This document shows positions 33,588 through 45,350 of a stretch of DNA of 64,000 nucleotides, piece after piece. The position numbers and the translations under genes are program-made. Positions within the stretch are counted from its first letter, which is position 1. Each line of letters begins with the position of its first letter. Below the pieces are notes generated by a model that saw only the letters and a program-made list of their open reading frames with translations, was not told the DNA's origin and searched no databases. Location of the stretch: NCBI RefSeq assembly GCF_963583255.1, contig NC_084807.1:28656381-28720380 (forward strand), in the 5' to 3' direction. This DNA is from Pyrus communis. Lineage: Eukaryota > Streptophyta > Magnoliopsida > Rosales > Rosaceae.

Positions 33588-36500
33588 CGCTTGAGTAAGG
33601 TCTAACATCTTTTAGAACCTTGCGACGAAATGCTATTGCTATGGTAGAAGCTGCCATGTCCATCACCTCTTGAGAACCCTTCTTTTCGCCGTTCTCCCAC
33701 TGTAGTGGGCATCTGGAGACTACAGTTTCCAAGTCCTTGGCCATGAGCACAAATGCTTCTACTTTTGTCTGACTTTTGACATGTTTGCTGGAGACTGGAA
33801 GTTCTGCGAAACAGTCTGATGCCTGATCGAGAAGCTCTTCCCCGTAAAATTGACATTTCCCGAGGCGCTTGATGGCCATTGATGAGATTCCTCGCCCAAC
33901 TTGACTATCACTCGATGCGTAGGTCCACATTGTCCCTTCGATAATAAACACCATACAATCGAGTGGATCTCCCGCTCGAAAAACAAAGCTGTTCTCATTG
34001 TACGTCATTGGCTTTAGATAGTTGCACAGCAGCGTCAACACATATTCATCCATGTGCTTAAGCACTTTTACCTATCACCAGAACAACATTGCTGTGAAAA
34101 TGGAAGCAATTAATAAATGGAGAGAGATCGAGTCTTGAAGAACATACTGTTCTAAGTGTATCCATGAAAAGATGGCATTTTACAGAGTCTTTGGTTTGCT
34201 TGGGAAGAATAAGGAATGGGTTGTGGACATCAGCATATTTGTCTTTTTCCCATGCTTGCTCTATGCTATTCTCGATTTCTTTCTTGATATTATCAGGGAA
34301 TTTATATACGGATATCCACGTGCGTACATCTACCTTCTTTATCCCAATCTTTCGTCTTGTCTCTTCCGATTTTGTAGCCTCCATCTGTATTAAAGTCTGC
34401 CCCACCACAAGTAGAATTCATTCATAAGCTCGATCCATGATCTCCTATGTCCTAGCTAGCTACATACCAGAAAGGTATGTTTCACCAAAGAACTTACGTA
34501 TCTTATATAATTTGAAATGGGACAGTTAGGTTCACGTCCAAATAACGAAGCTCTTTTTTTAATTTGAATCCAATCGTAACATATCTATATCATGACAAGA
34601 TTACACAATTTTAAGCAAACGTATTTAAGATAGAATCTAATACAACTATTTTTGAAGAGGTAGATCACAAGCAAAAAATATGATATGGGTAGATTATCGA
34701 CAAAAAAATATATGATGTGTATATATTAAATAAGTAAAAAAGATTGAATGTAGCATGATTTAAGGGATTTAATTCTTACGATTTAGATATTACAATTCTT
34801 TAAAATTTTCTGTTTTTATTGCAAATTTAATAAAAAGATCATAGTACCTATTTTTAAAAAGTGTCCTATTTTTAATAATACCTCACAAAATTGGATTTTG
34901 AATTTACCCACCATTTCACAAGTATTTGTATACGACACGGGACCTAAAGAAAAACGATTGAAAAATAAAACTGATATATTGTGAGATTCAGTATATACCA
35001 ACCTGTACATTGCCGATGAGATATAAAAACAGTAGCAAGCCAATGAAAGAAATAAGAATTGCAAACAAGTTTTCCCAGACATACGTACTTGTTGTTAGAT
35101 TCGTCCCAAAATTACTGCAAAATATTGTAGGTACATGATATCATATTAGACAATGTTGCAGAATTAGATAACCCCAAAAAATGTATTTGTTACATATTCT
35201 CCAGAAATTGTTGATTGTCAATGGATATACTCTGAACCTTAGATTTCGCAGGCCCCACCAGAAAGAGTAAAGGAACTTCTTTATAAACTTTTTACGCTCC
35301 GTGTTTTGATTCTTAAGTGAATCAAGAAATATTCCAAAGTTAAATGAAGATGAAGCACCATCTGGAGTATCCAACGGGCAATGCTCGTTTAGAAGTGTTA
35401 TATTTCTTGCAGTAGTACTCCGACTATCGCAGTAGAAAGCATCCGTACATTCCCTCAGATCTATACTAGGATTTACACAAATCTCGTACCAACATGATAC
35501 CTCTCGTAGAATAGAAAAAAGGTACCAAAAAGCTCCAAGTACCTAAATCCATAACATGCAAACACAAAACCCTAGATAATTAGTCTCTTTATAAGAATAG
35601 AATTAATTAATACAGAATATTCTCTGTGATTGAAAAAATATATGTCGATTGTAATTAAATTAAGATTCCTAATTTCCTACCACATGAGTTTTCTCAAACC
35701 CTATTTAGGTTGTAAACATTGTACACGATTAATTCAAAGGAGTTATATTTGAACACTATCCACTTTCAAAAAAGCTACATCCATAATCCAATATTAATAA
35801 TTATAATACAAAAGAATTAAAATAGAATGACAATTAAAGTTAAACTTACATGACTGGCAAGAATGTAGAGAAACAAGTTGAATAGACTCTTAGCCCATAT
35901 CCCATTACTCCTTTTGAATACCTTGGCCGACAGGTGAATTCGAAAAATCCTCGGAACATATTGACCGAGAAGAAACACATTCACAACCTTTTGGTGTTCC
36001 ACAAATCCTAAGCGTTTCATTGGGTAAAACACTATTAGCAGCTGCAGAGAATTAAAAGATAAAGGGTTAGAACATAGAAGTCCATCAATTTCAGCAAACT
36101 ATGTACAAAAACAAAAAAAAAAAAAAAAATTAGAGTTTAGTTAATTTCTCTTACTTGTGGGAGGGGAAGAAGAGCTAAAATGTCTAATATGATGGATAAC
36201 GACGACATATTCTGAGCTATTTCCCTGGCATATTGAATCAACTCTCTGATTTTCGATTTCTTACCCGAATTTCCCCCGGTTTGCTCCCCCTCTGCGGATG
36301 GTCCATTTTTGGGGATATTCGTTTTGGAAGTCCTCGGCTTTGTTTCCATTGTCTTACTCGAATTTCTCCTGGTTTGTTCCACCGCCGCGGAGAGTCCATT
36401 TTTTAGGGTATTTGTTTTGGAGGGTGGCCCATCCACACCAGTCCCCGAGTTTCTTTCCGATTTTGTCTTTTGAACAGAGTCACAAATTTCACATATAAAA

Positions 36501-37272
36501 TGCATCAGGAAAATGACATCTGTGAGTGATCGCATAAGAAGAGCAACAATTCTCAACGTTTTATCCATTTGAAGGCACTTTTTATCCTGATCGATGATTA
36601 CAACATAAAAGAACAAAGGATCCATAGAGACAGCAAATACACATGATATCACAAATATGATGTTCCACATTCGAAGGTAAGGCGCCTGATGCACAGTAAA
36701 AATGTCCTTTATTTTTTTTCTCCTATTTTTTCCTTCATCTTCCGGTTTTTGGGCACTCATCTCATTTCCAGCCATTGGTTTCGAACGTTCATTTCTGGGA
36801 AACACGCAACAAATGAAATTCATATGCATTCACCCTAAACCCTAATATGAGCCTCGAGCTAACAAATTAAACAAGATAAAATCAGACAAAAATCAGAGTG
36901 TCATATAGGTGCATTTCAGACGACGTTCGCTACAAGAAGTACTGTCATCGCATGTAACGGAAAATAATGACAGTGCTACACTTACAATTTAATTTTACCA
37001 TCATTTGTATTATCTTTCTAATAAAATTAGCGTCCATCAACACATGTTAGTCTCATCTCTATTAAAGAGATGATACAATTAAATGGTAAAAATAGCATTA
37101 TTGCGATCATGGTGCGTTGCTATACTTTGAGAGAGACAGATAGAAGCATGTTAATTTCAGAATTCGAAATACTTAAAAAGAGATTAGAGAGCAGAGAGAG
37201 TACGAACCTGTCTGTTTTCTCTTCTACCTGGTTCTCCACATCTGAATTTCTTTCCTCGACATTTTTACCCAT
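33565..37272 (-). CDS. Copy B: apparently intact plant cyclic nucleotide-gated channel (CNGC1-like), seven exons
   Basis: Exons on the minus strand: 37272-37208, 36794-36155, 36041-35850, 35542-35238, 35114-35003, 34396-34148 and 34071-33565. All introns are GT-AG and all phases agree, giving 689 aa. Visible parts are S1 (about residues 65-88), S2 (103-122), S3 (217-235), S4-S5 (236-305), a pore with FWWGLRNLSNFGTNL (393-407), S6 (about 415-438), a C-linker (439-521) and a cyclic-nucleotide-binding domain (from 522). The phosphate-binding cassette (FYGEELL and LPVSS) and a basic IQ-like stretch (AIAFRRKVLKD) follow. By family, it should be a plasma-membrane cation channel gated by cyclic nucleotides and calmodulin. 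Odd points: a long repeat-bearing S2-S3 linker, a GTN filter triplet, and a short tail ending inside a repeat-like sequence. Start chosen as the first ATG of an exon conserved in copies A, C and F. Expression and function are inferred only. Confidence 0.85.
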
Positions 37273-38932
37273 AATAACTCAAATAGATATGTACTCAATG
37301 ACCTTGATGATGAGTAATGAAGATTACTTAAATAAAGCTACAACAAGATCTTCAGTTTACAAGGTGGCGAGAGAACAGCATGCGGAAGCTAGCATGTGAG
37401 TTAAGTGGCAGAATCTGAAGTTGCTAGCTGCATTGCCATTCTCTTAGAGACAACTGAATTCAATGTCTTTTTATACGAAGTTGGTCTTTTAACATGACCC
37501 AAGTCCTCTAATATGACGTAAGTCCTTTAATATGACATAGGTCTTTTAATATGACGCAAGTCTTTTTGCATTATGCTCATAATTTAATATCTTAATAGAT
37601 AGAGTATTAAATTTTTACTCATGCATCATGTGCTCTCCAGAAACATAATAGTTTCATATGCTTCCCTCTTCTCTCTCACCTTAATAAGGCCAATTTTTGA
37701 CACACTTTCTGAGAGCCCCCTCCACAACATTTAGCCAAAAATTCAAACCGTCCAAATTTCTATTTCATTATTTGTAGATTACGTATGAATGAGGATCCTC
37801 TCCAAATCCTATTTGTGAGGATCTAAATGATCCTTTAATCGTATCTGTTTATCATGAATCGTGCGGTCAATGTTCGTTAGGTATTATTTGTGTTTAATTT
37901 TAAATAAAAATTTTAAAATGATTTCTGACCGCACGATGTACAATAAATAAACACGATTGATCCTCACAAAGAGGATCCTAGAATATGCCACCTTTTATGG
38001 TAAGATTCAGTAAACATTTAGATTCCAATAAAGATTAGGAATGCAACAAACACGAGCGTTGCCACTTAGTTCTACGGTTTAGTGGTATTCCTCTTCACTG
38101 GTAAGAGAGAGAGCTTAGGTTCGATTCTCGCCAAAAGCGAATTTGAGTTATATTATTGATAGTTCATTATGAGGTTAAACCCACAATCTCCTCTTAATGT
38201 AGATAATATTGATTATTCAAAAAATAAAAATAAACAAACAAAAAAACAAACACGATCATTCCTGCTCTTTGCCTATAGAAAACTATACATGCCTTGTTTT
38301 ACTAGAACCACTTGGACCACCAATGCCAACTGTTACAATGCCCTCTTTGTTTTACTATAGCAAATAATATCCGTTATCAAGGGACTGCTAGAAAAGCCGG
38401 CAGTAATTAGCGCATCTCATATATATAATATAATAAAGCATTGCCAGAAATCCCCCGTTAATAGGTGAGGTCCCCGAAAATACACGGATGAAAAGATTCA
38501 AGCAATAATGGCATCCGGATTTTATTATAACCGATTTAGTAGAAACACAACTTTTAGTATTCGGCAGTTAAAATCAACTCATGCAGTGTACAAGACAATC
38601 TAATAGACAAAAATTATAGCATGGATGCTCCATGACATGTTTACCAGCGGGAACACAATCCAAAAACCAAATATGAATCCAAGTCCCAAGGTTAGATAGC
38701 ACCACATGTTGCTTGTTCAATTAATGTCAAAATACACAACAAATCGAAACTTTTTTTTTCTTTTTTGGTAAGAGAAACTTTTCTGTTAACCAAACACGAA
38801 TCCAAATATAAAAAAGTTGAAACCGTTGGATAACAGCAAAAATGTTTTTGAATTCCTCTAACGCCTTTCCATGTTCTCATCTATTTCGACATTAGATTTT
38901 GGTTTTATTTTTTAATTTGGTGTAAAGTTGGG
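37273..38932. other. 5' flank of CNGC copy B
   Basis: Likely promoter region of the intact channel. It has no strong TATA close to the ATG. TATGACG-type repeats lie at 37480-37565 and the MITE and SINE-like copies as in A. No other gene was seen. Confidence 0.6.
38066..38230 (+). repeat. SINE-like copy (B flank)
   Basis: Same insertion as at 16284-16455, so it predates the A/B duplication. GGTTCGATTCTCGCC is intact. Confidence 0.6.
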
Positions 38933-39014
38933 TGAAGTGTGACATCCCACATCGTCCAGGGGAGTGATCTTTAAATGTATCTTTCCATTCCTACCTAGCA
39001 CGAGGCCTTTTGGG

Positions 39015-39118
39015 AGCTCACTGGTTCGGGTTCCATGGGAACTCCGAAGTTAAGCGAGAAGGGGGCTAGAGCAATCTCATGATGGGTCACCCACTGGGAA
39101 GTTGCTCGTGAGTTCCCA
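39015..39118 (+). repeat. 5S rRNA-like segment in the first Cassandra LTR
   Basis: AACTCCGAAGTTAAGCG, then ATGATGGGTCACCCACTGGG and AAGTTGCTCGTG, parallel the 3' half of plant 5S rRNA including its internal promoter region. A second copy is at about 39371-39474. It is a retrotransposon part, not a 5S gene. Confidence 0.85.
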
Positions 39119-39225
39119 GAAACAAAACCGTGAGGGCGTGGTCAGGGCCCAAAGCGGACAATATCGTGCTACGGTGGTGGAGCGGGCCCGAGATGTGGTG
39201 GACCCCGAGCGGGGATGTGACAATT

Positions 39226-39237
39226 TGGTATCAGAGC
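39226..39237 (+). other. Primer binding site of the Cassandra element (initiator tRNA-Met)
   Basis: TGGTATCAGAGC lies 3 bp after the first LTR and is the classic plant initiator tRNA-Met site. The G-rich tract AAGGGGGGTGGAT (39280-39292) before the second LTR is the polypurine tract. Confidence 0.92.
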
Positions 39238-39908
39238 CTAACCCTGGTCGCGTGTGTGCTAACGAGGACGTTGGGCCCTAAGGGGGGTGGATTGTGACAT
39301 CCCACATCGCCTAGGGGAGTGATCTTTAAATGTATATTCTCATCCCTACCTAGCATAAGGCGTTTTGAGAGCTCACTGGCTTCAGAGTTCATCGGAACTC
39401 CGAAGTTAAGCGAGAAGGGGGCTAGAGCAATCCCATGATGGGTGACCCACTGGGAAGTTGCTCGTGAGTTCCCAAAAAACAAAACCGTGAGGGAATGGTA
39501 AGCCCAAAGCGGACAATATCGTACTATGGTGGTGGAGCGAGCCCGGGAAGTGATCCACCCTGGGCCGAGATGTGACATGAAGAGTGCCACTATATGGGTT
39601 CAAATAAAATTTATTGTGAAAAAAATGTGTCAAGATATCTAGTGTTTCTTTGTGTTATACCTCAATGATCATGTATACTAAAAATCACTCAAATCTGAAA
39701 CTATATAACCGTTGGAATAAATTTAGTGTTTCTTTGTAGAACCATATTAGTCTATTTTTTTCGCTACAAATGAATTTCTTAACGGTTTTTGAATTTGTCT
39801 AATGTTTTGTAAGGATGGTCTATAAATGTTATACTAAAATATAAATTGTTTGGATTGTTGAAATAATTACAAAATGTTTGTCAAAAACGTATGTCCGTAA
39901 ATTTTGAC

Positions 39909-39942
<34 letters not shown>

Positions 39943-40010
39943 ATCTGAGGATAACTATTTTAACACTCAATTTGAAACATTTTCTTGTGGTTCTATTAAC
40001 CTTTTTAATG

Positions 40011-40140
40011 GGACCTATAATTGAAGATGTAAGGCAGTTGTTGTCATTAATCGCTAGAGCTGCTGCGACCCACATCCATCTCCAAGCCAACGACATTGCT
40101 CATAGACTTGCTCGTTTTGCTCTCCACTCTATTCTGGTGT
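40011..40140 (+). pseudogene. Fragment of LINE RNase H C-terminus
   Basis: The frame reads RQLLSLIARAAATHIHLQAN and DIAHRLARFALHS before a TGA, the pattern of plant LINE-borne RNase H ends. It starts exactly where A/B homology stops, so its insertion or a deletion set the right edge of copy B. It matches the 21889 RNase H only in type. Confidence 0.7.
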
Positions 40141-40624
40141 GACTGTATTTAAGTTGTTGTAGTTTTAAAATTTAAGTTGTTGTAGTCTTTAAATTTAAAT
40201 AATAAATTATGTTTGGCCTATGACCATTTGACCCCCTCGGTTGAAGATTGTTTTTTGTCACATGGCTATGTTTGACCTATGACTCTTTGGCCCCTTAGTT
40301 GGAGATGGTAAGAAATATAGTCTAGCGCTGTTCATTAAAATATTAATTTCTTGAAGGGTTATAAGGCTAAAAGGAGTAATTTGGCCTTCCTTTGGTTGGA
40401 GATGACCTTAGTGTTTCGTTTAGACAAGCATTTTAAGTTCATGGGTAATGTTAGGAAGATTAAATTTTTAGACTAAACATTAAAAACTAAAAGACATGGA
40501 AGTTGATGATTGGTTTATTACTTAAACGTTGATAGACGTGCTCATTTCTATTGGTGACACATTATTTAGTTTGCGATAAAAATCCATAAAGTACTATTGA
40601 ATATGAACCACAAATATCTCAATT

Positions 40625-41082
40625 GAGTAAATTGTAGCTATGATCCTCTAACTTTAACTCAATTGGAGCAAAGGTCTATCAACTAAAAATTCATTATCAT
40701 TGGTCCCTTAACTTATCAAAACGTGCAGTTATGGTCCCTCAACTAAAAATTCATTATCATTCGTCCATCAACTTTAATTTAACTGGAGAAAAGGTCTTTT
40801 AACTTTAACCCAATTGTAGCAATGGTTTTTCCAACATAACTTGTTTTAATAAATTTTTGACATAGTTAACGAAAATGACCATAATTATACAGTTTGATGA
40901 GTTGAGGGACCCTAATTATATAAATGGTTATTCTAACATAACTTATTTTAACAAAATTGATGAAAATGACTATAGTTACACATTTTGGTAAGTTGAGGGA
41001 CTAATGGTAATGAATTTTTAGTTGGGGGACCATTGCTCTAATTTGATTAAAGTTGAGGAACCATTACTATAATTTACTTTAA
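40625..41082. mobile_element. Foldback MITE (458 bp) with CTCAATT duplication
   Basis: Inverted ends GTAAATTGTAGCTATGATCC and GTAAATTATAGTAATGGTTCC enclose repeats of TTAACTTTAACTCAATTGG-type sequence. CTCAATT flanks both sides (40618-40624, 41083-41089). The related locus at about 57035-57050 lacks it. Confidence 0.78.
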
Positions 41083-43543
41083 CTCAATTACATTTTTAAA
41101 GATTCTCTCACACACCCAATTTTCCTTTGAAGTTATAAATAGATTAAGAACAGAGACATCTTTTCTTGGTGTGTGTATATAATATATCTACATGCAAAAA
41201 TTCTTAAGTGTTCCAAAGTAATCAGTATTTTAGATGTTTTAACCAATAAATCTTAAATTTTATGTGTTTAACAAAAATTTAACGATTAAGAACATCCAAG
41301 AAAGTCCCCTCTACATGTAGGAAAACCAAGTGTTGGATGAATTCAAATTTTATTCACACAAAGACATCTCTTGGTTATCTACATTGTAGATAGTTGGATG
41401 TACATTTATCACCTCGAGTGCTTCAAAATAGCTGAGTCTCTTTCATTGGTTTAATTGCTCACCTGTGGGAACAGCTAAGCAATTTTCTACACATAGGACA
41501 ATAACATCAAATCAACATCAGAAAAAATAGGAGCTTGCTTTTTTGCCATCCCACTTCCCATACATTCCCATCATCTCTTATTTTATGTAATTACAGTTAA
41601 ATCACGTCAATATTTTATATTAATTTTTTTATAAAAATAATAAGATAAACAATAATAATAATATAAAATATTGACGTGATTTAATCGTGATTTCACAAAG
41701 AGAAGAGAATGGAAGTGTACGGTGGAATGGCAGAGAAGCCAGCTCCGAAAAAATATGGTCTTATGCTCGTTTGGTTGGTTTCACACTTAGCTACCGCCAG
41801 CTGTATCATAGCAACATAATAACTACCTAAGGCAAGTCGTCAACTGTTTCCCAATAAAAGAGAAGTCGTCGTCGACGTAAACTCTGATCCATCAAATAAT
41901 CGTCAATGATAAAATTAATCAAAACATGAAAAAAAAAATGGAAATTTTTTGAATCTTTGGATTATTAAAAAGTATTTTGCAACTCAGTTGTTCGAAATTA
42001 TTTATTTTTACACTTGTGGTTTTGTTTAAATGGCCTCTCCTGTTAATTTAAATGAGTAAGATTGGTAATTCTAATCGTTAAACCCGATAATCATAAATAA
42101 TCGTCTGAATAGATTGAATTTGAGTATGAAAATTTAGATATATTTTGAATATGAGGAAAAATTGTGAATATTATTCTGTTATGATTATAGGACCCCAATT
42201 CGATCTGAATAATATATAATATAATAGTATTATATATATATATATATTCATTATTCACCGAATCTATTACTTTGAGAATACAAAAGTTGCATTTTATGAA
42301 AAAAAAGTTCAAAATTTTGAATCAAAACCAATGAGAATTCAATGGTACTTACCGGAAATATCAAAGATCAGTCAACATCATCAATGCTTAGCTTTAATTT
42401 TTATACTCTACAAGATTCATTCATTGAATCATTTTAGACATCAAATATTTGATAATGAAATTAATATTTACTAAATTATAATGTGTCAACTGAACGAATA
42501 TATTTTTTGTGTTAACGAAAATGGATATAACCGTTAATTGATGGAGAGTCCGTTATCCGGTGGGTATAGTTATGGATAATACCCGATGATTATTTTGTGG
42601 TTATAAATATGATTAATTTTTGTGGATATGGATATGAATATAACATTTTCGTCCCCAAATCGAATCGTTGCTATCCCTACAAATGAACACATATGGATTC
42701 TTTTATTATTTGTAAAATTAAAAAATTTAAAAAAGAAAGTCTTGATTATTTACTGAATAAATGGTTTTGGACTTTGCCTTTGATCCACGAAAGACTCACA
42801 ATTCTTTCAATTGAGATTGTCCTTTATACACTTGGATGAGGGTTCCGTTCAGCCTAGGAAACTCTCAAACTCTATTACACGAGAACTTCTATGCAATGAT
42901 AATGTTATGGTAGCGGTATATTCAAAACTGTAGCTACGTAAAACTTTGAAAAACATAATTAACTCGTAGTTACTCAGCTATGGTGACATGTTAGATAAAT
43001 TGCCGCCAATTTGGCAGGGACTGAAGCTGCTGGCTGCATTGTCACTTTTTTTTTTTAAGGAAAATTAATAAAAAATAATTTGAAAATTTTGAGTTTTAAT
43101 GATAAAGATAAAATAAAAGGTAAAGTGAATAGTAATAGAATTGATTTTTTTAATGTAAAAATGTGATTTTTCGTTAAAATAAACAGTGTTGGAAACTTTT
43201 CGTTAATGTTTTTTTTTTTTTTTTTTTTTTAAAGACAACTGAATTCAAGTTTGTCCTTTTATATGACGTAGGTCTTTTAGTATGAGGTGACGTAGTATTT
43301 TACATGACGCAAGTCATTTTGTAGAAAGGAAAATACTTGGCTGCTGAACAGTTTAGCAAGAACTCCTACTTACACTCAATTTTAAATAGACATGTATCTA
43401 AATTTTAATTAAAAAAATTAAAATTTAAACACGTATTCATCCGAAGTTAATGGTAAGCATGAACTCCTGCTGAACTTTCAGCAGCCAAACAGCGTTCGAG
43501 AATAGCGTGTGAAATCAAATTTTGTTCGCGCAAGGCATCTCTT

Positions 43544-43570
43544 GGTGTGTGTGTGTGTGTGTGTGTGTGT
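43544..43570. repeat. (GT)n microsatellite
   Basis: About 13 GT units. Another compound (GT)n(GA)n run is at 55862-55904, in the 5' flank of CNGC copy C. Confidence 0.95.
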
Positions 43571-43887
43571 ATGGCTGCACATTTGTCAGTGCATTAAAAT
43601 ATCTGAGTCTGTTTCATTGGTTTAATTGCTTACCTCTGTGGAAACAGCCAAGCGATTTTCTACCCAAAGGACAATAACATCAAATTAACATCAGAAAAAT
43701 AATGACTCATGGTCGTTTTGTTGGTTTCACACTTAGCTACCGCCAACTGTATCATAGCAAAATAATAACTACCTAAGTCGGCAACTGTTCATAAAATAGA
43801 AGTCAAGACTTCAACGTGAACTCCTCCTCTTCTTTTTTTCCTTTTTTTTTTTTTTTTTTTTAACAAAAAAAACACGCCAAAGGCAAA

Positions 43888-44706
43888 TTTAAGCTCTTGG
43901 ACGATCTCAAACCGACCCGATCAAAGGATCATACATCAAAATATAATTTATTTTAATACGAAAATCATCTTCAACCGAGAACTAAGCTAAAGAACATGTG
44001 TGCCCCAGCAACTCAGTAGGCTGGCCAAAAGGAGCCAGCCCGTCTGCACCAGCCCAAACCTATGCTAGTTGATGTCAGGTTACTATTGGATTTGATTTTT
44101 TTTTAGACGAATTTTTTTTTTAATAAAATTCTAATTTTTTTCTATAAAGACCTAAATCATTTCTACCTCATTTTATTTAAATTCTTCACCAATTCTTCAT
44201 ATCATTTTCATTATATACAGATAAAAAATCCGGAAGCTTATTCATTTAGCAACAAATAACACTCAAAATATATCTGAAAACCTTATTTTACTATAATAGT
44301 TTAATTTAATCAACCATATTAATTCAATTAAAATAATAACTTTTTAATGGGGCTAAAATATAGCCCATTTGCTGAAGATGAGTTTTTTGTCAAATAAGCT
44401 ATGTTTTGGCCTATGGTCCTTTGGCCCTCTAAGTTGAAGAATGGTATAAAATACAGTCTGACACTATTCATTAAAAAATAGCTTCTTGGAGGGTTATAGG
44501 GCTAAACATGATCATTTGGCCCCCTTTCGGTTGGAGAAATTGTATTAAAATGGTTTAGGTATTTATAGGAAAAAAATATTAGAATTTAAAAAAAAAATTC
44601 TTAAATTTCGTTTAAAAAAAAAACAAAAAAAAAAACTACATGACATCAACTAGCAGCACAGCTGAACCCAACTTTCAGGACTAGCTGGCTGGCTAGGTTT
44701 GCCTAA
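43888..44706. mobile_element. Large foldback element, right arm truncated, beside CNGC copy F
   Basis: Same family as 58855-59765. The left arm starts GCTCTTGGACGATCTCAAAC. The right arm is complete only to GCTAGGTTTGCCTAAC, after which CNGC copy F intron sequence begins. A third, partial relative lies at about 40200-40430. Confidence 0.7.
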
Positions 44707-45350
44707 CATTTTTACCTATACACATGGGCGAGCACATACGTACATCATCAGAACAACATTGCAGTGAAAATGGTTGCAATTAATAGATGGAGAGAGATCG
44801 AGTTTTGAAGAACATGCTTTTTTTAGTGTATCCATGAAAAGAGAGCGTTCAACAGATCTTTTGGTTTGCCAGGGAAGAATAAGGAATGGCTTTGTGGACA
44901 TCAGCATCCTTGTCTTTTTTCAATATTTTCTCTATGCTATCCATGATTTCCAAGGTATATCAAGTACAGCTCTGCCTGGTTCTCCACATCTAAATCTTCT
45001 CTTTTGTTAGCCATAACTACTCAATCAAGTTTATGATACTCCGTGATGATTGGTAATTCAGTATTCCCAGCTATACTGACTGTAAAAACAAATTGTGAGA
45101 GATTAGAGAGAGAGAGAGAAAGTTAAGCTACATGGAAGCTTACAGCAATGACACCTGAATGGCTAAGTTTAGGAGGCTTTCAATTTACAAGGTATATCAA
45201 GTAGAGAGTGAGCGCACTCAAGTGGCAGAAACCAAAGTTTGGTATCATTCTCTGCAGCAAATAGCTAGATGCTTCATGCAAATGATGATGTTATCGATCC
45301 AGAAAAATCCCGTTTCGAAAACAAATCAAGGTTCTATTTATTAATAAGCA
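44707..45350 (-). pseudogene. Copy F: internally deleted CNGC with part of exon 6 fused to exon 1 and the 5' flank
   Basis: From 44963 down to about 44823 the sequence matches exon 6 (C-linker, PFLILPWQTKRSV) with its donor region and intron 6 below. About 15 bp higher, an exon 1 with an ATG (45014-45012) reads MANKREDLDVENQAE, the counterpart of exon 1 in copies B and C. The 5' flank shared with copy C follows to about 45300. Exons 2-5 are gone. A short direct repeat (AAGGTATATCAAGTA at about 44955 and 45190) marks the junction area. Confidence 0.75.

Larger units (their letters stand above)
38938..39577 (+). mobile_element. Complete Cassandra-type TRIM retrotransposon with 5S-like LTRs
   Basis: Two 285-bp LTRs (38938-39222 and 39293-39577), each TGTGACATCC...TGTGACA, flank a 70-bp interior with a primer binding site and a G-rich tract. 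TGAAG is duplicated at 38933-38937 and 39578-39582. Copy A at about 17150 shows the site unfilled (GGGTGAAGAGTGC). It encodes no protein, as expected for Cassandra. The LTRs differ at several positions near their 3' ends, so this copy is not brand new. Confidence 0.93.
40430..43880. repeat. Older duplicated block, first copy
   Basis: Parts at 40430-40617, 41090-41430 and 41780-42350 match 56838-57050, 57050-57385 and 58204-58800. Within the block, 41340-41850 and 43490-43800 also match each other. No gene; 42360-43250 shows nothing recognisable beyond T-runs (43025, 43205). Confidence 0.65.

Noticed and set aside
39015..39118. 5S rRNA gene
   Set aside because: The similarity is part of both LTRs of a Cassandra element and is diverged from real 5S rRNA.
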